Source: Tetradesmus obliquus (taxonomy: Eukaryota > Chlorophyta > Chlorophyceae > Sphaeropleales > Scenedesmaceae). From it: a stretch of DNA of 64,000 bases. The position numbers and the translations under genes are program-made. The notes beneath the pieces were generated by a model, which did no database searches, had not been told where the DNA came from, and saw only the letters and a list, made by a program, of their open reading frames with translations. Below, one piece after another: positions 12,996-24,065 of the stretch. The stretch lies in NCBI GenBank assembly GCA_030272155.1, contig CP126205.1:62001-126000 (forward strand). Direction: 5' to 3'. The number at the start of each line of letters is the position of its first letter. Position 1 is the stretch's first letter.

Positions 12996-13811
12996 TGCTG
13001 CTGCTGCTGCTCCTGCTGCTGCTGCTGCTCCTGCTGCTGCTGCTGCTGCTGCTGCTCAAGCAAGCAAGCCACTGAGGTGCAGGCGGCAGGCAGTGCTGCC
13101 AGCAGCCCTGCACAGCATGACATAAACAAGGCAGCTCCGAGGTGTGGCACAAATGTATGTGCGTGGTCAGCTGGAGCCTAGTAAGTACAGGCGCACATAT
13201 CTGCATGTGTCACAGCGCAGCTGCAGACTGCACACTGCTGCTGGAAGTTCAGCCATTCTTGGCAGCAACAGGCCACATGCCATCTGCTGCCTTGTGCCGC
13301 GCTGCGCACCTGTCGACTGTACAGCCACAGCGAATTCCACCTGGCCACGCTTGTTCATAGTATGGGTGTTGACCTGGACATGTAAGGTTGCTACTCCTGC
13401 CACTGCCTCACAGCAACGCGCTATGCACAGCAGCGCCTGGCTGCGTGCTGACAAGATGCTGCTGTTGCATTGGCTGCTGCTGCTGCACCCCTGTTCAACC
13501 AACACCAAGCCTCTGCGTGCCGCTGCAGCCGCAAGCTTTAGCAATGGTAGTTTCTCGCATGTGCTGTCTAGTGTGACGACCATCGCTGGCAGGCTCCCGG
13601 GCTCTTCAGCCTGCTGCTTCCCTATCGGAAAGGCTCTGAACAGCCTCGGCTGCTGCTTGCCAAAGGCATCGATGTCGCTATTTGCTAAATCATTCAAAAG
13701 GCTGTGTATCTGTGCCGGGTACAGCAAATCGCGGCGCTGCATGCTGCTGTCGCTTGCTGTGGGTCGTGTGAGGAAGCGAACGCTTGCTGTTTCAGATCGT
13801 TTGTTCCTCAC
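10357..13811 (-). pseudogene. MYND zinc-finger gene, array copy 3, degraded
   Basis: Exon 1 about 13167-13811 (starting MQRRDLLYPAQIHSLLNDLA), exon 2 remnant about 12350-13130, exon 3 10743-11981, exon 4 10357-10609. The MYND Cys/His residues are kept (CMCSRC and RYCCKACQVEHYKWHKALC). Breaks: one base lost in exon 2 near 12845; the whole 3' half of exon 2 (roughly 580 bp relative to copy 2) missing; 4 extra bases near 11730; and a 34-bp tandem duplication at 11311-11378. Exon 3 length modulo 3 equals copy 1 plus these two insertions, which supports the reading. A pseudogene unless heavily re-spliced. Confidence 0.65.
11311..11378. repeat. 34-bp tandem duplication in exon 3 of copy 3
   Basis: The block starting gcttggcttgtgaggctgcc occurs at 11311 and 11345. 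It duplicates the peptide HALAASQAKP on the minus strand and shifts the frame by one. Confidence 0.9.
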
Positions 13812-14719
13812 ATCAAGTGGCTACCATTCTCATCAAAGAATAAAAAGGAAAAGTAAGAAGAGCAAGCCTCACATATCGGCTCAAGATCATGCAGCACTTG
13901 AAGCAGTTGATGTTGAACAGCAGCAATGCACCTGCCAACCTTGGACTTGTCACTCCTGGCCATCGCATCCTGCTAAGATCGCTATAAGATATCATGCAAA
14001 CAGTGTTGCTCGGTGTAGGGGCCAAACAGGCTACGCATGCACCGTTGGCAGGTACTGCATGCGGACACTATGTGCCTGCTGGGTCAGCCAGCCAGTGGCC
14101 CAAACACTGCAGCTGCAGCTGCATCACTTACACCAATGCCCACCCGATGGTTACGTGGTGTAGGTATTTTGTTGTCACGCAAGAAAGAGGATATCCGTGG
14201 TCCTCTGTATCTGGCCAGCATATGCACCTGAAATCAGGAATAGCCGTGAGCAGCATGAATCTCAAATTGCATGCTGCACGTGACAGGCACTGCTGCCACC
14301 ATGCGACCACCATACCATCAACAATTTAAATTGCACGCAGGTACACTCAGGTTTTTACAACGGCTGACTCAGCTGTTTTGGGCAGATCATCAACACCACA
14401 CTTGTCCCCCAAACAGGCACAAACAGCCTGTTTGTATCCTGAGGATACAAGACATGCATGAGCATCATCATGATCGATTGATTCAGGTGCTCAGCAGATG
14501 TTCCTGCAGGCGGGCAGGCATGTGCGGCCGCCTGCAGCAGTTGCAACGTGCCCCGTGCTGGCGTGTGCACAGCGGGAACCATCAGCAGTGTAAGCCGACT
14601 CCTGGAATAGGTGTACAAGCTCATACTTAGGGTTGGCGCCAGCAACATGCGGGGAGTCTGCTTCATGGGAATGTGCACTAGTCCTGTACAGCACTGTCAG
14701 CAGTGGTGCCTGCAGCTCG
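13812..14719. other. Spacer between array copy 3 and remnant copy 4
   Basis: No gene is seen. It shares blocks with the spacers after copies 1 and 2, for example around 13910-13975. Confidence 0.5.
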
Positions 14720-15490
14720 CTACTGCTTGTTGTTGCTGGGCTGCTGCTGTCTTTGATGCTGCTGCTGCTGCTGCTGCTGGCTGGGCTCTTGCACAGCGCC
14801 TTGTGTCACGTTCCGTGCTCCAACTGGAAAGCCTTGCAGCAGCACCTGGCAGCAGCAGCAGCAGCTGGTGTCAGTCACGAAAGGACAGCTGCATGCGTCC
14901 GTTCCTGTGAGTACGATAGCCCCTAACAGGCACTGAGGTTGCCCAGGTACCTGAATGTGCGCAATGGCAGGTAAGCTTGCAGCAGGCAGGTTGCATGTGG
15001 TCGGTGCTTGAACGGCATGATCAAGAAGATACAGCAGTGACCCATTGCTTCCTTTTATCCTTGCATGGCGACATCCCCAGCAACTTCTCCAGGCAGTCAC
15101 ACATGCAGCTTGAAGCAATCACAAGTGTGGTCAGGCTTTTCGAAAACGTTCCAGTTCAATTTAGCACTACAACACAGTCCCTCTTCTCACCTTGCACCTG
15201 CCACATGCGCAGCTCCTGCCGCCCACCAGCAGCAGCTCACTGCGCTGCGCCAAGCTCAGACATCGAGGTTTGCTGCAGGCGCTGCTGTTTGGGAGAATCT
15301 CAGCCCGCCACTGGCTGCGCAACAGGAGCGCTGTTATTGGCCTGCCTCCTGCATGCCTGCCAGCAGCTGCTGTGCTGTGCTGCAGTCTGCCGTCGCTGCT
15401 GCCTTGGCACCAGCAGTGCTGCTGCTGCTGCTGCCTGCTGCTCCCTCAGCTGTAGCAGCGTGTCTGTTGGCATTGTACCAAAGTACACAT
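14720..15490 (-). pseudogene. Remnant of a fourth MYND gene (last two exons only)
   Basis: Two pieces match the 3' end of the array genes. About 14760-14870 matches exon 4, but its finger has lost a cysteine (CCCKAFQLEH) and has an in-frame TGA where the other copies have Trp or Tyr plus Lys. About 15187-15480 matches the 3' part of exon 3 (SELLLVGGRSC on the minus strand). No upstream exons are found further right, so this is the worn edge of the array. Confidence 0.7.
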
Positions 15491-15599
15491 TAAGTAGCTG
15501 GACACTGCAGCCACAGCAGGCGCCTCACAGCTGCCAGGTGTTGGGTGCTGCTGAGGAACGCACGCAGCAGCCTGCATTGCCACGTTTAGGAAGCCAATG

Positions 15600-16439
15600 A
15601 CAGGCTCATTAGCAGAGAAAAGAACCCGGCCAAAGCATGGACCACTCTCTGCGGGCGTCCAGAACTATTCAAAGTGCTGAGCTGCAGCATTGTCTGCAAG
15701 AGGTCACCTGAGTCGCATAATTCATGTGAATGCGGCTGCTACTGGGCTGCTGATGAATCTGCTACTCTGTCTGCTGGGTAATGTGACCCACCATTGCTGT
15801 GTGCGTGGCGGCAATCGTGGCCGTGGCCCGTCCCAACTGAATGCAAGTGCGGGGCAATCAACTTGAAGGCGCAGCTGCAGGCACTCGTGCAGAATATTGG
15901 CCATGCATGCATGGCCGTGGAACTTTGGGTAGGTGCAGCAGGATCCAAGGAATTCTTGCAGATGTGGGAATGCAGTGCTGCTGTTATGCTGCCAATGTGC
16001 TTCTAGAAGCAGATCTGTTGATGCGGCCATGGCCAGTGGTTGCCATGGGCTCCCGCTGCTCCTGCTGCTGCAGATGCACCATCTCCCCTGCTTATATCTG
16101 CTGCAACTACCACAATAACAGCTACACTGTTGACGGTCCTATCCTCAGCAGCAACAGCAACACCATCGAAGGTGGCGTGGCTCACCACTGCGGTCAATTG
16201 TGACATGTCCACGTGAGGGGTTCGATACGCCCATGTGGGACAGGTGCCACTCGTCCGCGCCGTTGCCAAACAGCTTTTCGTTGTTTCCCAATACGTTGTA
16301 GGGCACTGATTTGAGAATCAGTACTGGCTGCCGCAGCAGCCCTGCCAGCGATCCAGCACTCAGCACTGTTGGGACAATTGCGGGCGATGTGAGGTCACAG
16401 AATAAGAGTTGTCAACAGCACTTTGAACTCGAGCCTGCC
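15600..16439. other. Intergenic region and 5' flank of the transporter
   Basis: No convincing gene is seen. The right end should hold the promoter and 5' leader of the transporter starting at 16440. I see no clear TATA element. Confidence 0.5.
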
Positions 16440-19400
16440 ATGAATTACGATGAGCAGGACGTGCCCCTGCTGCCGGGGCCCACTGATAGGCAGCAGAAGC
16501 AGCCCCAGAAGCGTAGCAAGCTGCTCACAGTATGCCCCTTCATCCTAGGTAAGTTCAACCTGAGCCAAAAGTGCAGGATTGGGCCTGGCTGGCACTGCAG
16601 ATTCTGCTGTGGTGTATCCCCTGGTCGCAGCAGCACCTCTGTCAGTAAGCGCCAGCAGCAAGACCTCTGGATAGACCTGATGCACAGCGTCTGTGATGCC
16701 ATGCGGCAGCAATGTTGCTTGCTGTAGTATATGCCATGTATCGTACCCATCAGGCAGTGGTGATGAGGTCTGCAGCTGCTCCATTGTAGTCTCCTTGCAC
16801 TAAACACAACTGTCTGTGACCTGGCGCTGCTGTGCAGGCAATGAGTTCTGTGAAAGGTGCGTGTTCTGGCTCAGCATGTGAAGCAATTGCTGCTGCTGTC
16901 AGGCGTGCAGTCAGCAGCAGCATACACCAGCATGCACCTCTCCGCAAGTCTGGCATGCCTGCAGCAGTGCTTTGTTGCAGGCAGCACCGCGCAGACCTCA
17001 GCAATGACAGCAATGACAGCACACACAATCAGGCACAAGGGCACATGCAACCGCTGCAGTCCATCTTATTGCACTGCACTGCACTGCGCTGTGCTGCGCT
17101 GCAGGCTGGCCTACTACGGCCTGGCCACCAACTTTGTGACCTACCTCACACACATCATGGGCGTGGACGCAGCCACAGCAGCCATCGAGGTGCGGCGCTG
17201 CAGCAGCAGCAGCGGCAGCAGGTGGAGCAGCAGGCGGCAGCCAGGCAGCATGCAGCTGAACGCAGCAGCCGTGCGCAGTGTCATGGCAGCCGCAGCTGTG
17301 CTTTCCTGCGGCACAGCCGCCGCAGATATCGTCTACCACAGAAGGCGCTGCCAGCACCAGTGGTGTTGGGTAGCAGCAGCAGTTGCTGCGGACGGCAGCA
17401 GTCACCCACAGCTTGTCGCTGCCAGCAATGCAGCCAGCAGCGCTGCAGCTGCTTGCAGTGTGTATGCAGCTACCCGCCTAGCAGCTTGCGCTGAGTGCAG
17501 CAGTGGCAGCTGTTGCTGCACCTAGGCAATATCAGGCTTGAGTAAAGCACATCAAATGCTTGCACAGTTGTCCAGGAACCCCTCTGTGCCTGCTATTGCT
17601 TCTGCGCTGCGCCAGGTGATGGTGTTTGAGGGCACCTGCTACGTCACGCCGCTGCTGGGCGCCTACCTGGCTGACAGCCATTGGGGCCGCTACAAGACTA
17701 TCCTGGTCTTCTCAAGCATCTACCTGGTGGGCATGGTGTGCCTGGCCCTCACTAGCTGGCTGCCGGGGCTCACCCCGGGGCCCTATGACGACCCCAGCCT
17801 GCTGCAGAACGCGCTGCTGTTTGGGAGTTTGGGCGTCATTGCGCTGGGCACGGGCGGCATCAAGCCCAACGTGTCGGCTTTCGGCGCGGACCAGTTTGAT
17901 GAGAAGGACCCGCAGGTGAGCTGGTGCTCAGCATAGCAGGGGCAGACGCGTGCGGCACCAGCAGGGCAGCAGGCAGCGCAGGTGGTGCAGCAGCAGCAGC
18001 AGCAGTAGTGTCGATGCAGGCACAGTAGGGGTGCAAGAATGAAACTAAACTTGTGTAAACTTTGCAGAGGTGCACTTGAGCCAAAAGCTGTTGGCTGTGC
18101 GACAGGGGTAATCTGCAGTCGTGGGTTAAACCACCCAGGCATTGCAAATGCACATCTGAAACACGCGACTCTGCTTCCTGCCTGCTTGTAGGACAAGCGT
18201 GAGAAGGAGCGCTTCTTCAACTGGTTCTATCTAGCCATCAACGTGGGCAGGTGAGGAGGGAACGCGCGGCAGCACGGCTTGCTGCTGGCACTGCCACCAG
18301 CAGCAGGCTGCATCCACCAGCCCTGGTAGTTGCATATGTTTTCCCAGCAGACACCACGTCAGCGCTGCAGAGTCTGCCACTGCTTCATGCTGTGCACATG
18401 CTGCACCCTGCTCACTCCTGCCTGCTTGCCTCCTTGCTGCCCCTGCCGCCCCACTTCTCACCAGCCCCGCAGCCTGATCGCGTGCACGTCCAGCAGGCTG
18501 CACGCACCAGTGATATTGCATTTTGTACTGAGCAATCTCCACATCAGCGCTGCGGCGTGTGCCCCTGCTTCATTTCCCTACATGCAACACCGTGCTGACG
18601 CACCCGCCCTTGTTCCTTGCCGCCGCGCCCTCACCCGCAGCCTGATCGCGTGCACGGCCATCGTGTACGTGCAGGACGCCATCAGCTGGAGCCTCGGCTT
18701 CGCGCTGCCGGCTGCAGCCATGGCCAGCGCGGTGCTGCTGTTCCTGGCTGGCTCCGCCAACTACAGGCACGTGGCGCCCACAGAGTCGCCCATGGCGCGC
18801 GTGGTCAAGGTGGTGGCGGCAGCACTCAAGAACAGGTGCGCTGCCACACTTGAACATGTCCTCTGCAGCGCTCATGCGGGATTGTGTCAGCAGCACTGTC
18901 AGACTGCAGCACAGCGCAGGGGTGGGTGGTCACGGTGGAGGCGACGGTGCTGGCAAACAGGTGCGGGCGGTGGTGCCGCGCACACGCCATGTGCACTGCT
19001 CACACTGAGGCCAGCTAGCAGCGCTGCCAGATGGCAGTACAGTGCACAGCTGCATATGTTGTGCTTCCAGCAGCTGCAGCTGCCAGGCGCATCGCAGGCC
19101 AGCAGTCACTGGCAACGCCTGTGTGCTGCCTGCCCACCTGACCAACTGTTCCATGCTGCTGTCCTGCAGGTGGCGCAGCAAGCGTGCCCCGGAGGACTCC
19201 TCGCAGCACAAGGTGCTGGCGCCCGGCAGCAGCGACGAGGCGGATGGCAGCCTGCACCGCGCGCTGTACTATCAGCACATGTACGGCAGCGACGCACCCG
19301 CAGCAGCAGCAGCAGCAGCCAACACGCTCGGCGGCAGCTCCAGCCGCCGCAACGGCGACAGCTACGTGGCGCGGCGGCGCGGCAGCTCTGGCGGTGGCTC

Positions 19401-20131
19401 GACAGCAGCTAGCAGCAGCTACCGCTGGCTGGAAGATGCCATCACTGAGTGGCAGACCAGCCAGGGCCACATGGTGGTGGCTGAGGCAGTGCGGGGCGGT
19501 GGGGGCAGCTCAGCGGGGCATGGTGGCCAGTCGGGGGGCCACCTGGGTGGTTATACGCCGCAGCAGGTGGAGGAGGTGAAGCTGGTGCTGCGGCTGCTTC
19601 CGGTGTTCTTCACCACGGTGCTGTACTGGTGAGCGCGGGGTGCAGCTGGGTTTGTTGGGTTGGGCAGCAGCTGGGTGGGTTGGTGGGGTAGGTGCAGCGA
19701 TGACTGGCTTGGGGGATGGGGAAGGTGGTGGATGCATTGGAAGCAGCAGCTGCAGCTGGCTGCTGAACGGCTGTGCTGGCTTTCTTTCTGCTCTGTAGCG
19801 GCTGCCTTGCCAATCATGCGCGCCCACTGTTGCTGCTGCTGCTTGCCGCTCCTACACTGTTGCTGCTGCTGCTTGCCGCTCCTCCTGCACCTGCTGTGCA
19901 TACCACCAGGGCATTGCTTACAACGCACCTGAACTGCTGCTGCTGCTGCTTGCCTCTCCAGGACCATCTTCGCCATGATGGGCACCATGTTCATCCAGCA
20001 GGGCAATACCAACAAAGCACCTCGGCTGTTGCTGCTGCTGCTGCTGCTGTTGCTTGTCTCTCCAGGACCATGCACGCCATGATGGGCACCATGTTCATCC
20101 AGCAGGGCAGTACTAGAACCAGGCACTAGGG

Positions 20132-20172
<41 letters not shown>

Positions 20173-21953
20173 CCCCTGCACCTTGCCCCCTTCCCTTCCC
20201 TTCAGGACCATCTACGCCATGATGGGCACCATGTTCATCCAGCAGGGCAGCCTCATGGACAACCGAGTGAGCCTGCCAGGCACAAATGTCACGCTGCGCA
20301 TCCCTGCTGCCACCATGGCGCTATTCAACACCGGGGCCATCATCCTGCTGGTGCCGCTGTACGACGCGGTGTTCGAGCCCGCACTCAAGCGCTGCGGCGT
20401 GCGCTGGACGCTGCTGCGACGCATCGGTGTGCCGGGTGATGCGTGGTTGTTGGAGGATGGCGCACAGCGCAGACGGGTGGAGTGGGGAGGGGTGGGGCGG
20501 GGTGGTGCAGCACGGTGTGGTGTGCTGGCAGCAGGCCGCAGCACAGCTCAGGCAGAGTGACAGTGCAGGGCAGCCGTGCAAGTTGCTCTGCCGTACAACC
20601 AGCAGCTGGTGCGCTGTGTTACTGCAGCTGCTGCTTGCTGTGTGTCAACATATGTGCTCTTTACTTCCGTGCATGCAGGCTGGGGCATGGTCATCGCGGT
20701 GCTTGCCATGGTGTACGCTGCCGCGGTGCCACTGTCGAGCGTTGCTCTGCAATGCTGCATTTTCCTCCTTACCGCCTGCTTATTAACTCTGCAACCTCAC
20801 TCACGTTCACGCAGGCTGGGGCATGGTCATCGCGGTGCTGGCCATGGTGTACGCTGCCGCGGTGGAGGCGTGGCGCCTGGACATCTTCCGAGCCATCCCC
20901 GACAGCGGCGACAGCGGCAGCGGCGACAGCAGCGACCCGGCAGCTGTTGGCTACGGCCCTGCTGTGGTACCACTGAGCATCATGTGGCAGGCCCCTGCCT
21001 ACGTGCTGATCGGCGCCAGTGAGGTGCTAGCCAGCATTGCGCAGCTGGAGTTCTTCTATGACCAAGCCCCTGATGTGATGCGCAGCTGCTCCATGGCGCT
21101 GCAGCTGCTGAGCACTGCGGTGGGCAGCTACCTGGGTGGTGGGCTGGTGGCGGCTGTGGCGGCGCTGAGCGTGGCGGCTGGCGCGCCGTGGCTGCCCAAG
21201 GACCTGAACCTGGGCCACCTGGACTGGTTCCTGCTGCTGTGTGGCGGGCTGATGGCGGCCAACAGCCTGCTGTTCGTGCTGGTGGCCAACAACTATGAGT
21301 ACAAGGTGCGGCGTGATATGTACAGTACTTCATGGCTTGTGTGCTGTGGTATGTTTGTGACGGCGGCGAATGGGCTGGTGCGGGGATGGCTATGGCACCG
21401 TCTGCTTGGCAGCAGTGGCATTGAGGATGCGGTTGCGGCAGCAGTGCTGGAGTAGAACTGTTAGATGCTGGTCTGGCCTAGCCAGGTCAGGGTGTCGCTG
21501 CTGCTCGTGCTGATGGTGTACAGATGGCCAACAACTACAAGTACAAGGTGCGCAGGGGGTGATGCGTTCATGCAAAGTGACGGCATGCTGCCTACTGCCC
21601 TAGCACCGTGCATGTGACTGCTACTGTTCATGCTGGTGGCCAACAACTACGAGTTCATGGTGCGTGCTGATGCAGTGGTGGCTGCAGGGCTGGGTGGCAT
21701 TGGGTACTGGTGTTTTCTGACCGTGAACTGGCTTGCTGGGATCGTTGAGTTTGGGGTCAAAGCTGTGTTTGTAGCAGGGGGAATGGGGCACTGGTTGATG
21801 CAGCAGTTTAACAGCAGTCCTGCGATTGCTGTCTTAGCCTGAACTGGCTGTATCACTTATTGGTGGCATGCTGCCAAGGGCCTTAGAACTATGCACCAGT
21901 CAGTGCATGCTTCCTCTAGGTCATGGCCTGACTCCCTGCTGTCCTGCTGTCTG

Positions 21954-21986
<33 letters not shown>

Positions 21987-22253
21987 CTGCAGACCGTGGA
22001 GCACGTGGTGCTGGTGCAGGTGGCAGATGATGAGGAGGCGCCAGACGCACTGGGCCGGCCCCCGCTGCCGCGCCCGCCTGTGCCCCGGCCGCCCACCCGG
22101 CCCCAGGGCTCAGCCATCGCCATCAACTCCAGCGCAGCGCGCCGCAGCCAGTACCACTACGCTGCGGTTGGCAATGACGATGACAGTGCGCTGTATGGGC
22201 GCTCGCTGGCCTTCGTGCCCACCAGCCCTGCGCTGCCTGCGCCCTTCAGATAG
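16440..22253 (+). CDS. NPF/POT (PTR2) family proton-coupled transporter, ten exons
   Basis: Exons 16440-16548, 16838-16856, 17105-17189, 17616-17915, 18192-18250, 18641-18835, 19170-19628, 20206-20426, 20815-21305 and 21993-22253. All phases close to 732 residues plus stop, with GT-AG introns. Family hallmarks: the ExxER proton-coupling motif (EFCER, residues 39-43) followed by AYYG; LGTGGIKPNVSAFGADQFDE in exon 4; and the POT signature FNWFYLAINVGSL (about 180-192). Known members move peptides, nitrate or other small solutes with protons across the plasma or vacuolar membrane; the substrate here cannot be read. At 732 residues it is longer than the usual 550-620, mainly because exon 7 adds a hydrophilic Ala/Ser/Gly-rich loop (roughly residues 256-390). 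Exon 2 is a 19-nt microexon carrying the ExxER motif. Introns 7, 8 and 9 contain copies of adjoining exon ends. Confidence 0.92.
19962..20110 (+). repeat. Two intronic copies of the start of transporter exon 8
   Basis: Copies at 19962-20005 and 20066-20110 match the first ~44 bases of real exon 8 (20206 onward). Each is preceded by a CTG-rich tract and its own CAG acceptor. The second runs into a TAG soon after the match ends. Confidence 0.9.
20679..20728 (+). repeat. Intronic copy of the start of transporter exon 9
   Basis: The copy matches the first ~50 bases of exon 9 (20815 onward) with one change and has its own upstream CAG. The offset is 136 bp. Confidence 0.9.
21525..21668 (+). repeat. 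Two intronic copies of the end of transporter exon 9
   Basis: Copies at about 21525-21552 and 21625-21668 repeat the exon end encoding VANNYEYK plus a GTGCG donor, as at 21282-21310. The first reads NNYKYK and the second NNYEFM. Confidence 0.88.
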
Positions 22254-22257
22254 AGCG

Positions 22258-22414
22258 GGGCTGCGCAGGCGACTGCAGGGAGGGCTGCGCAGGCGACTGC
22301 AGGGAGGGCTGCGCAGGCGACTGCAGGGAGGGCTGCGCAGGCGACTGCAGGGAGGGCTGGGCAGGCGACTGCAGGGAGGGCTGGGCAGGCGACTGCAGGG
22401 AGGGCTGGGCAGGC
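22258..22414. repeat. 24-bp minisatellite just after the transporter stop
   Basis: Six full units and a partial one at 22258, 22282, 22306, 22330, 22354, 22378 and 22402, starting gggctgcgcaggcgactgca. The last three carry gggcag in place of gcgcag. It begins four bases after the stop codon, so it is probably transcribed in the 3' untranslated region. Confidence 0.95.
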
Positions 22415-24065
22415 AGTGGCTGCTGTGGCGTTGCCGGTGTTGCAGCAGTGTTGGGTGGGCGGGTGGGGATGGCTGGCAGCAGTGTGCTGTGTGTGGCTGG
22501 AATCTTCTGCTGCCCGGGGTGTGCCCCTACATAGATCTGCATGCAGCCACAGGCTGTGAAGGGCTCATGCAATGCATTGAGATTTGCTGCAGCCGCACGC
22601 TGTGTTTATGCTGCTCACATGGTGGGTCTGGCACTAGCAAGCACTGGCTGTCATGGTTTTGGGGGTCCCGCAAGTGTTGCGGTGTGCGGACGTTACGGAG
22701 TGGCCAGCAGCTACCAAGATCTCTGTGTGCTTGCAGCACCAGCAGCATGTCGGACCATGTGCAGCGCGGACAACGTGTGAGTACTTGTGTGTCAGCAACT
22801 GCAGCTAATCAACGTAAAGATGACAGGCAATGCGTTATGATGTCGCTTGTGCAAAGCTGGCTGCTACCATTGGATTGTTGGTGCAGCACTGTGCTCCTGG
22901 AACAGGCTCGATGTAGAGGTAAATATAAAGAGGTTCGTGATCAGCGTTCCTCCATGGTGGTTGTGCATGTTACTGCACGCAGATTGACGCTGCAGTGCGT
23001 GGGTTGGGGGTTCTGGGAGTGAACAGAAGATGTGTGGCGTTTGGAGCGGCTCACTGTCACGTTGCTGCTGTTGACGCTGCCCATTCCTGCATCTGGATTG
23101 CGGTTGCAGTGCAGCAGCTGTCGCGATTGCAATCGACACTCATTTGCACTAGCTTCAGCACCATATGCAGGGCATGTGAGCAGACTTGCGTGAGTCGGAC
23201 AGTATTTGGTGTGTTGCAGGCGTGCTTGCATGGTCATTGTCTGTGTTGTACAACCCTTAGGTTGATCAGCGTTGGTTTCCATCTGAACCTTCCACAATGC
23301 AGGCGCAATTGAAGTAGGGTTATGGAGGGGCCGCCCTGTACTGCCAGCCTGGCCACGGTGGCAGTACAGCTTGCCACCATGCCGTGTGATGCAGGGCACC
23401 GCTGCCTCATGCACTGAACTTTGTGCAGCTGCCTAGTGGTGTCAGTCAGAAGCTGGTGCACTCATTAACTGCCAGGCAGGCAGTGCAGAGTTGTTGCTGG
23501 CCTGCAGCCGCTGCAGCGGCTCCAGACTGGGACAGGCTTGGGGTGGGTTGCCCCATATTTTATTCACCCGCGCATATGCCTGCGACCCTGTAGTATGTTT
23601 GGATATGGCTGACTAGGCATTGGCTGCTCCGGAGTGCATGGCTCTGTGTGGTTTAGGGCATGCTTGAATTTGAACATGTAAACCTCTTACGTGAGCATTG
23701 CTTTGCCTGTCGTTTGCTCATATAAGCACATGCTCCTCCTGCTCATCTCGTTTGAAGCGCTGGCAGCTCCTAGGTGACACTCGCGTGTGGGGTCACTTGC
23801 CACGAAGGGCAGCTGAACTCAGGTCTTCGCAAACAACTTCTTAAATTCGTTTCGTGTACGCATTTTAGTCGAAGAATAAAGACAGTGCGCACCTCTTGCT
23901 CCATCAGGTGCGCCCAGCCTTCCGCGAGACGTTGTGCTGCAGCAGCTGTGGACAACATCACGCCCTCAAACAACACACATCAATGTTTATGTAACATATC
24001 TTTCTGCTGTGCTTACTGCAGGTGCAAGGCAGTCCACAGGCAGCTGCATTGCAGCAAGCAGCATC
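22415..24065. other. Transporter 3' flank and 5' flank of leucine-rich repeat gene 1
   Basis: No gene is supported. A possible acceptor (ttactgcag, near 24021) lies just upstream of the next start codon, so a 5' leader intron is possible. Confidence 0.5.

Noticed and set aside
22246-22572. LQSPAQPS-repeat protein on the minus strand
   Set aside because: It is a reading of the 24-bp minisatellite in the transporter's 3' flank. No gene structure is seen around it.
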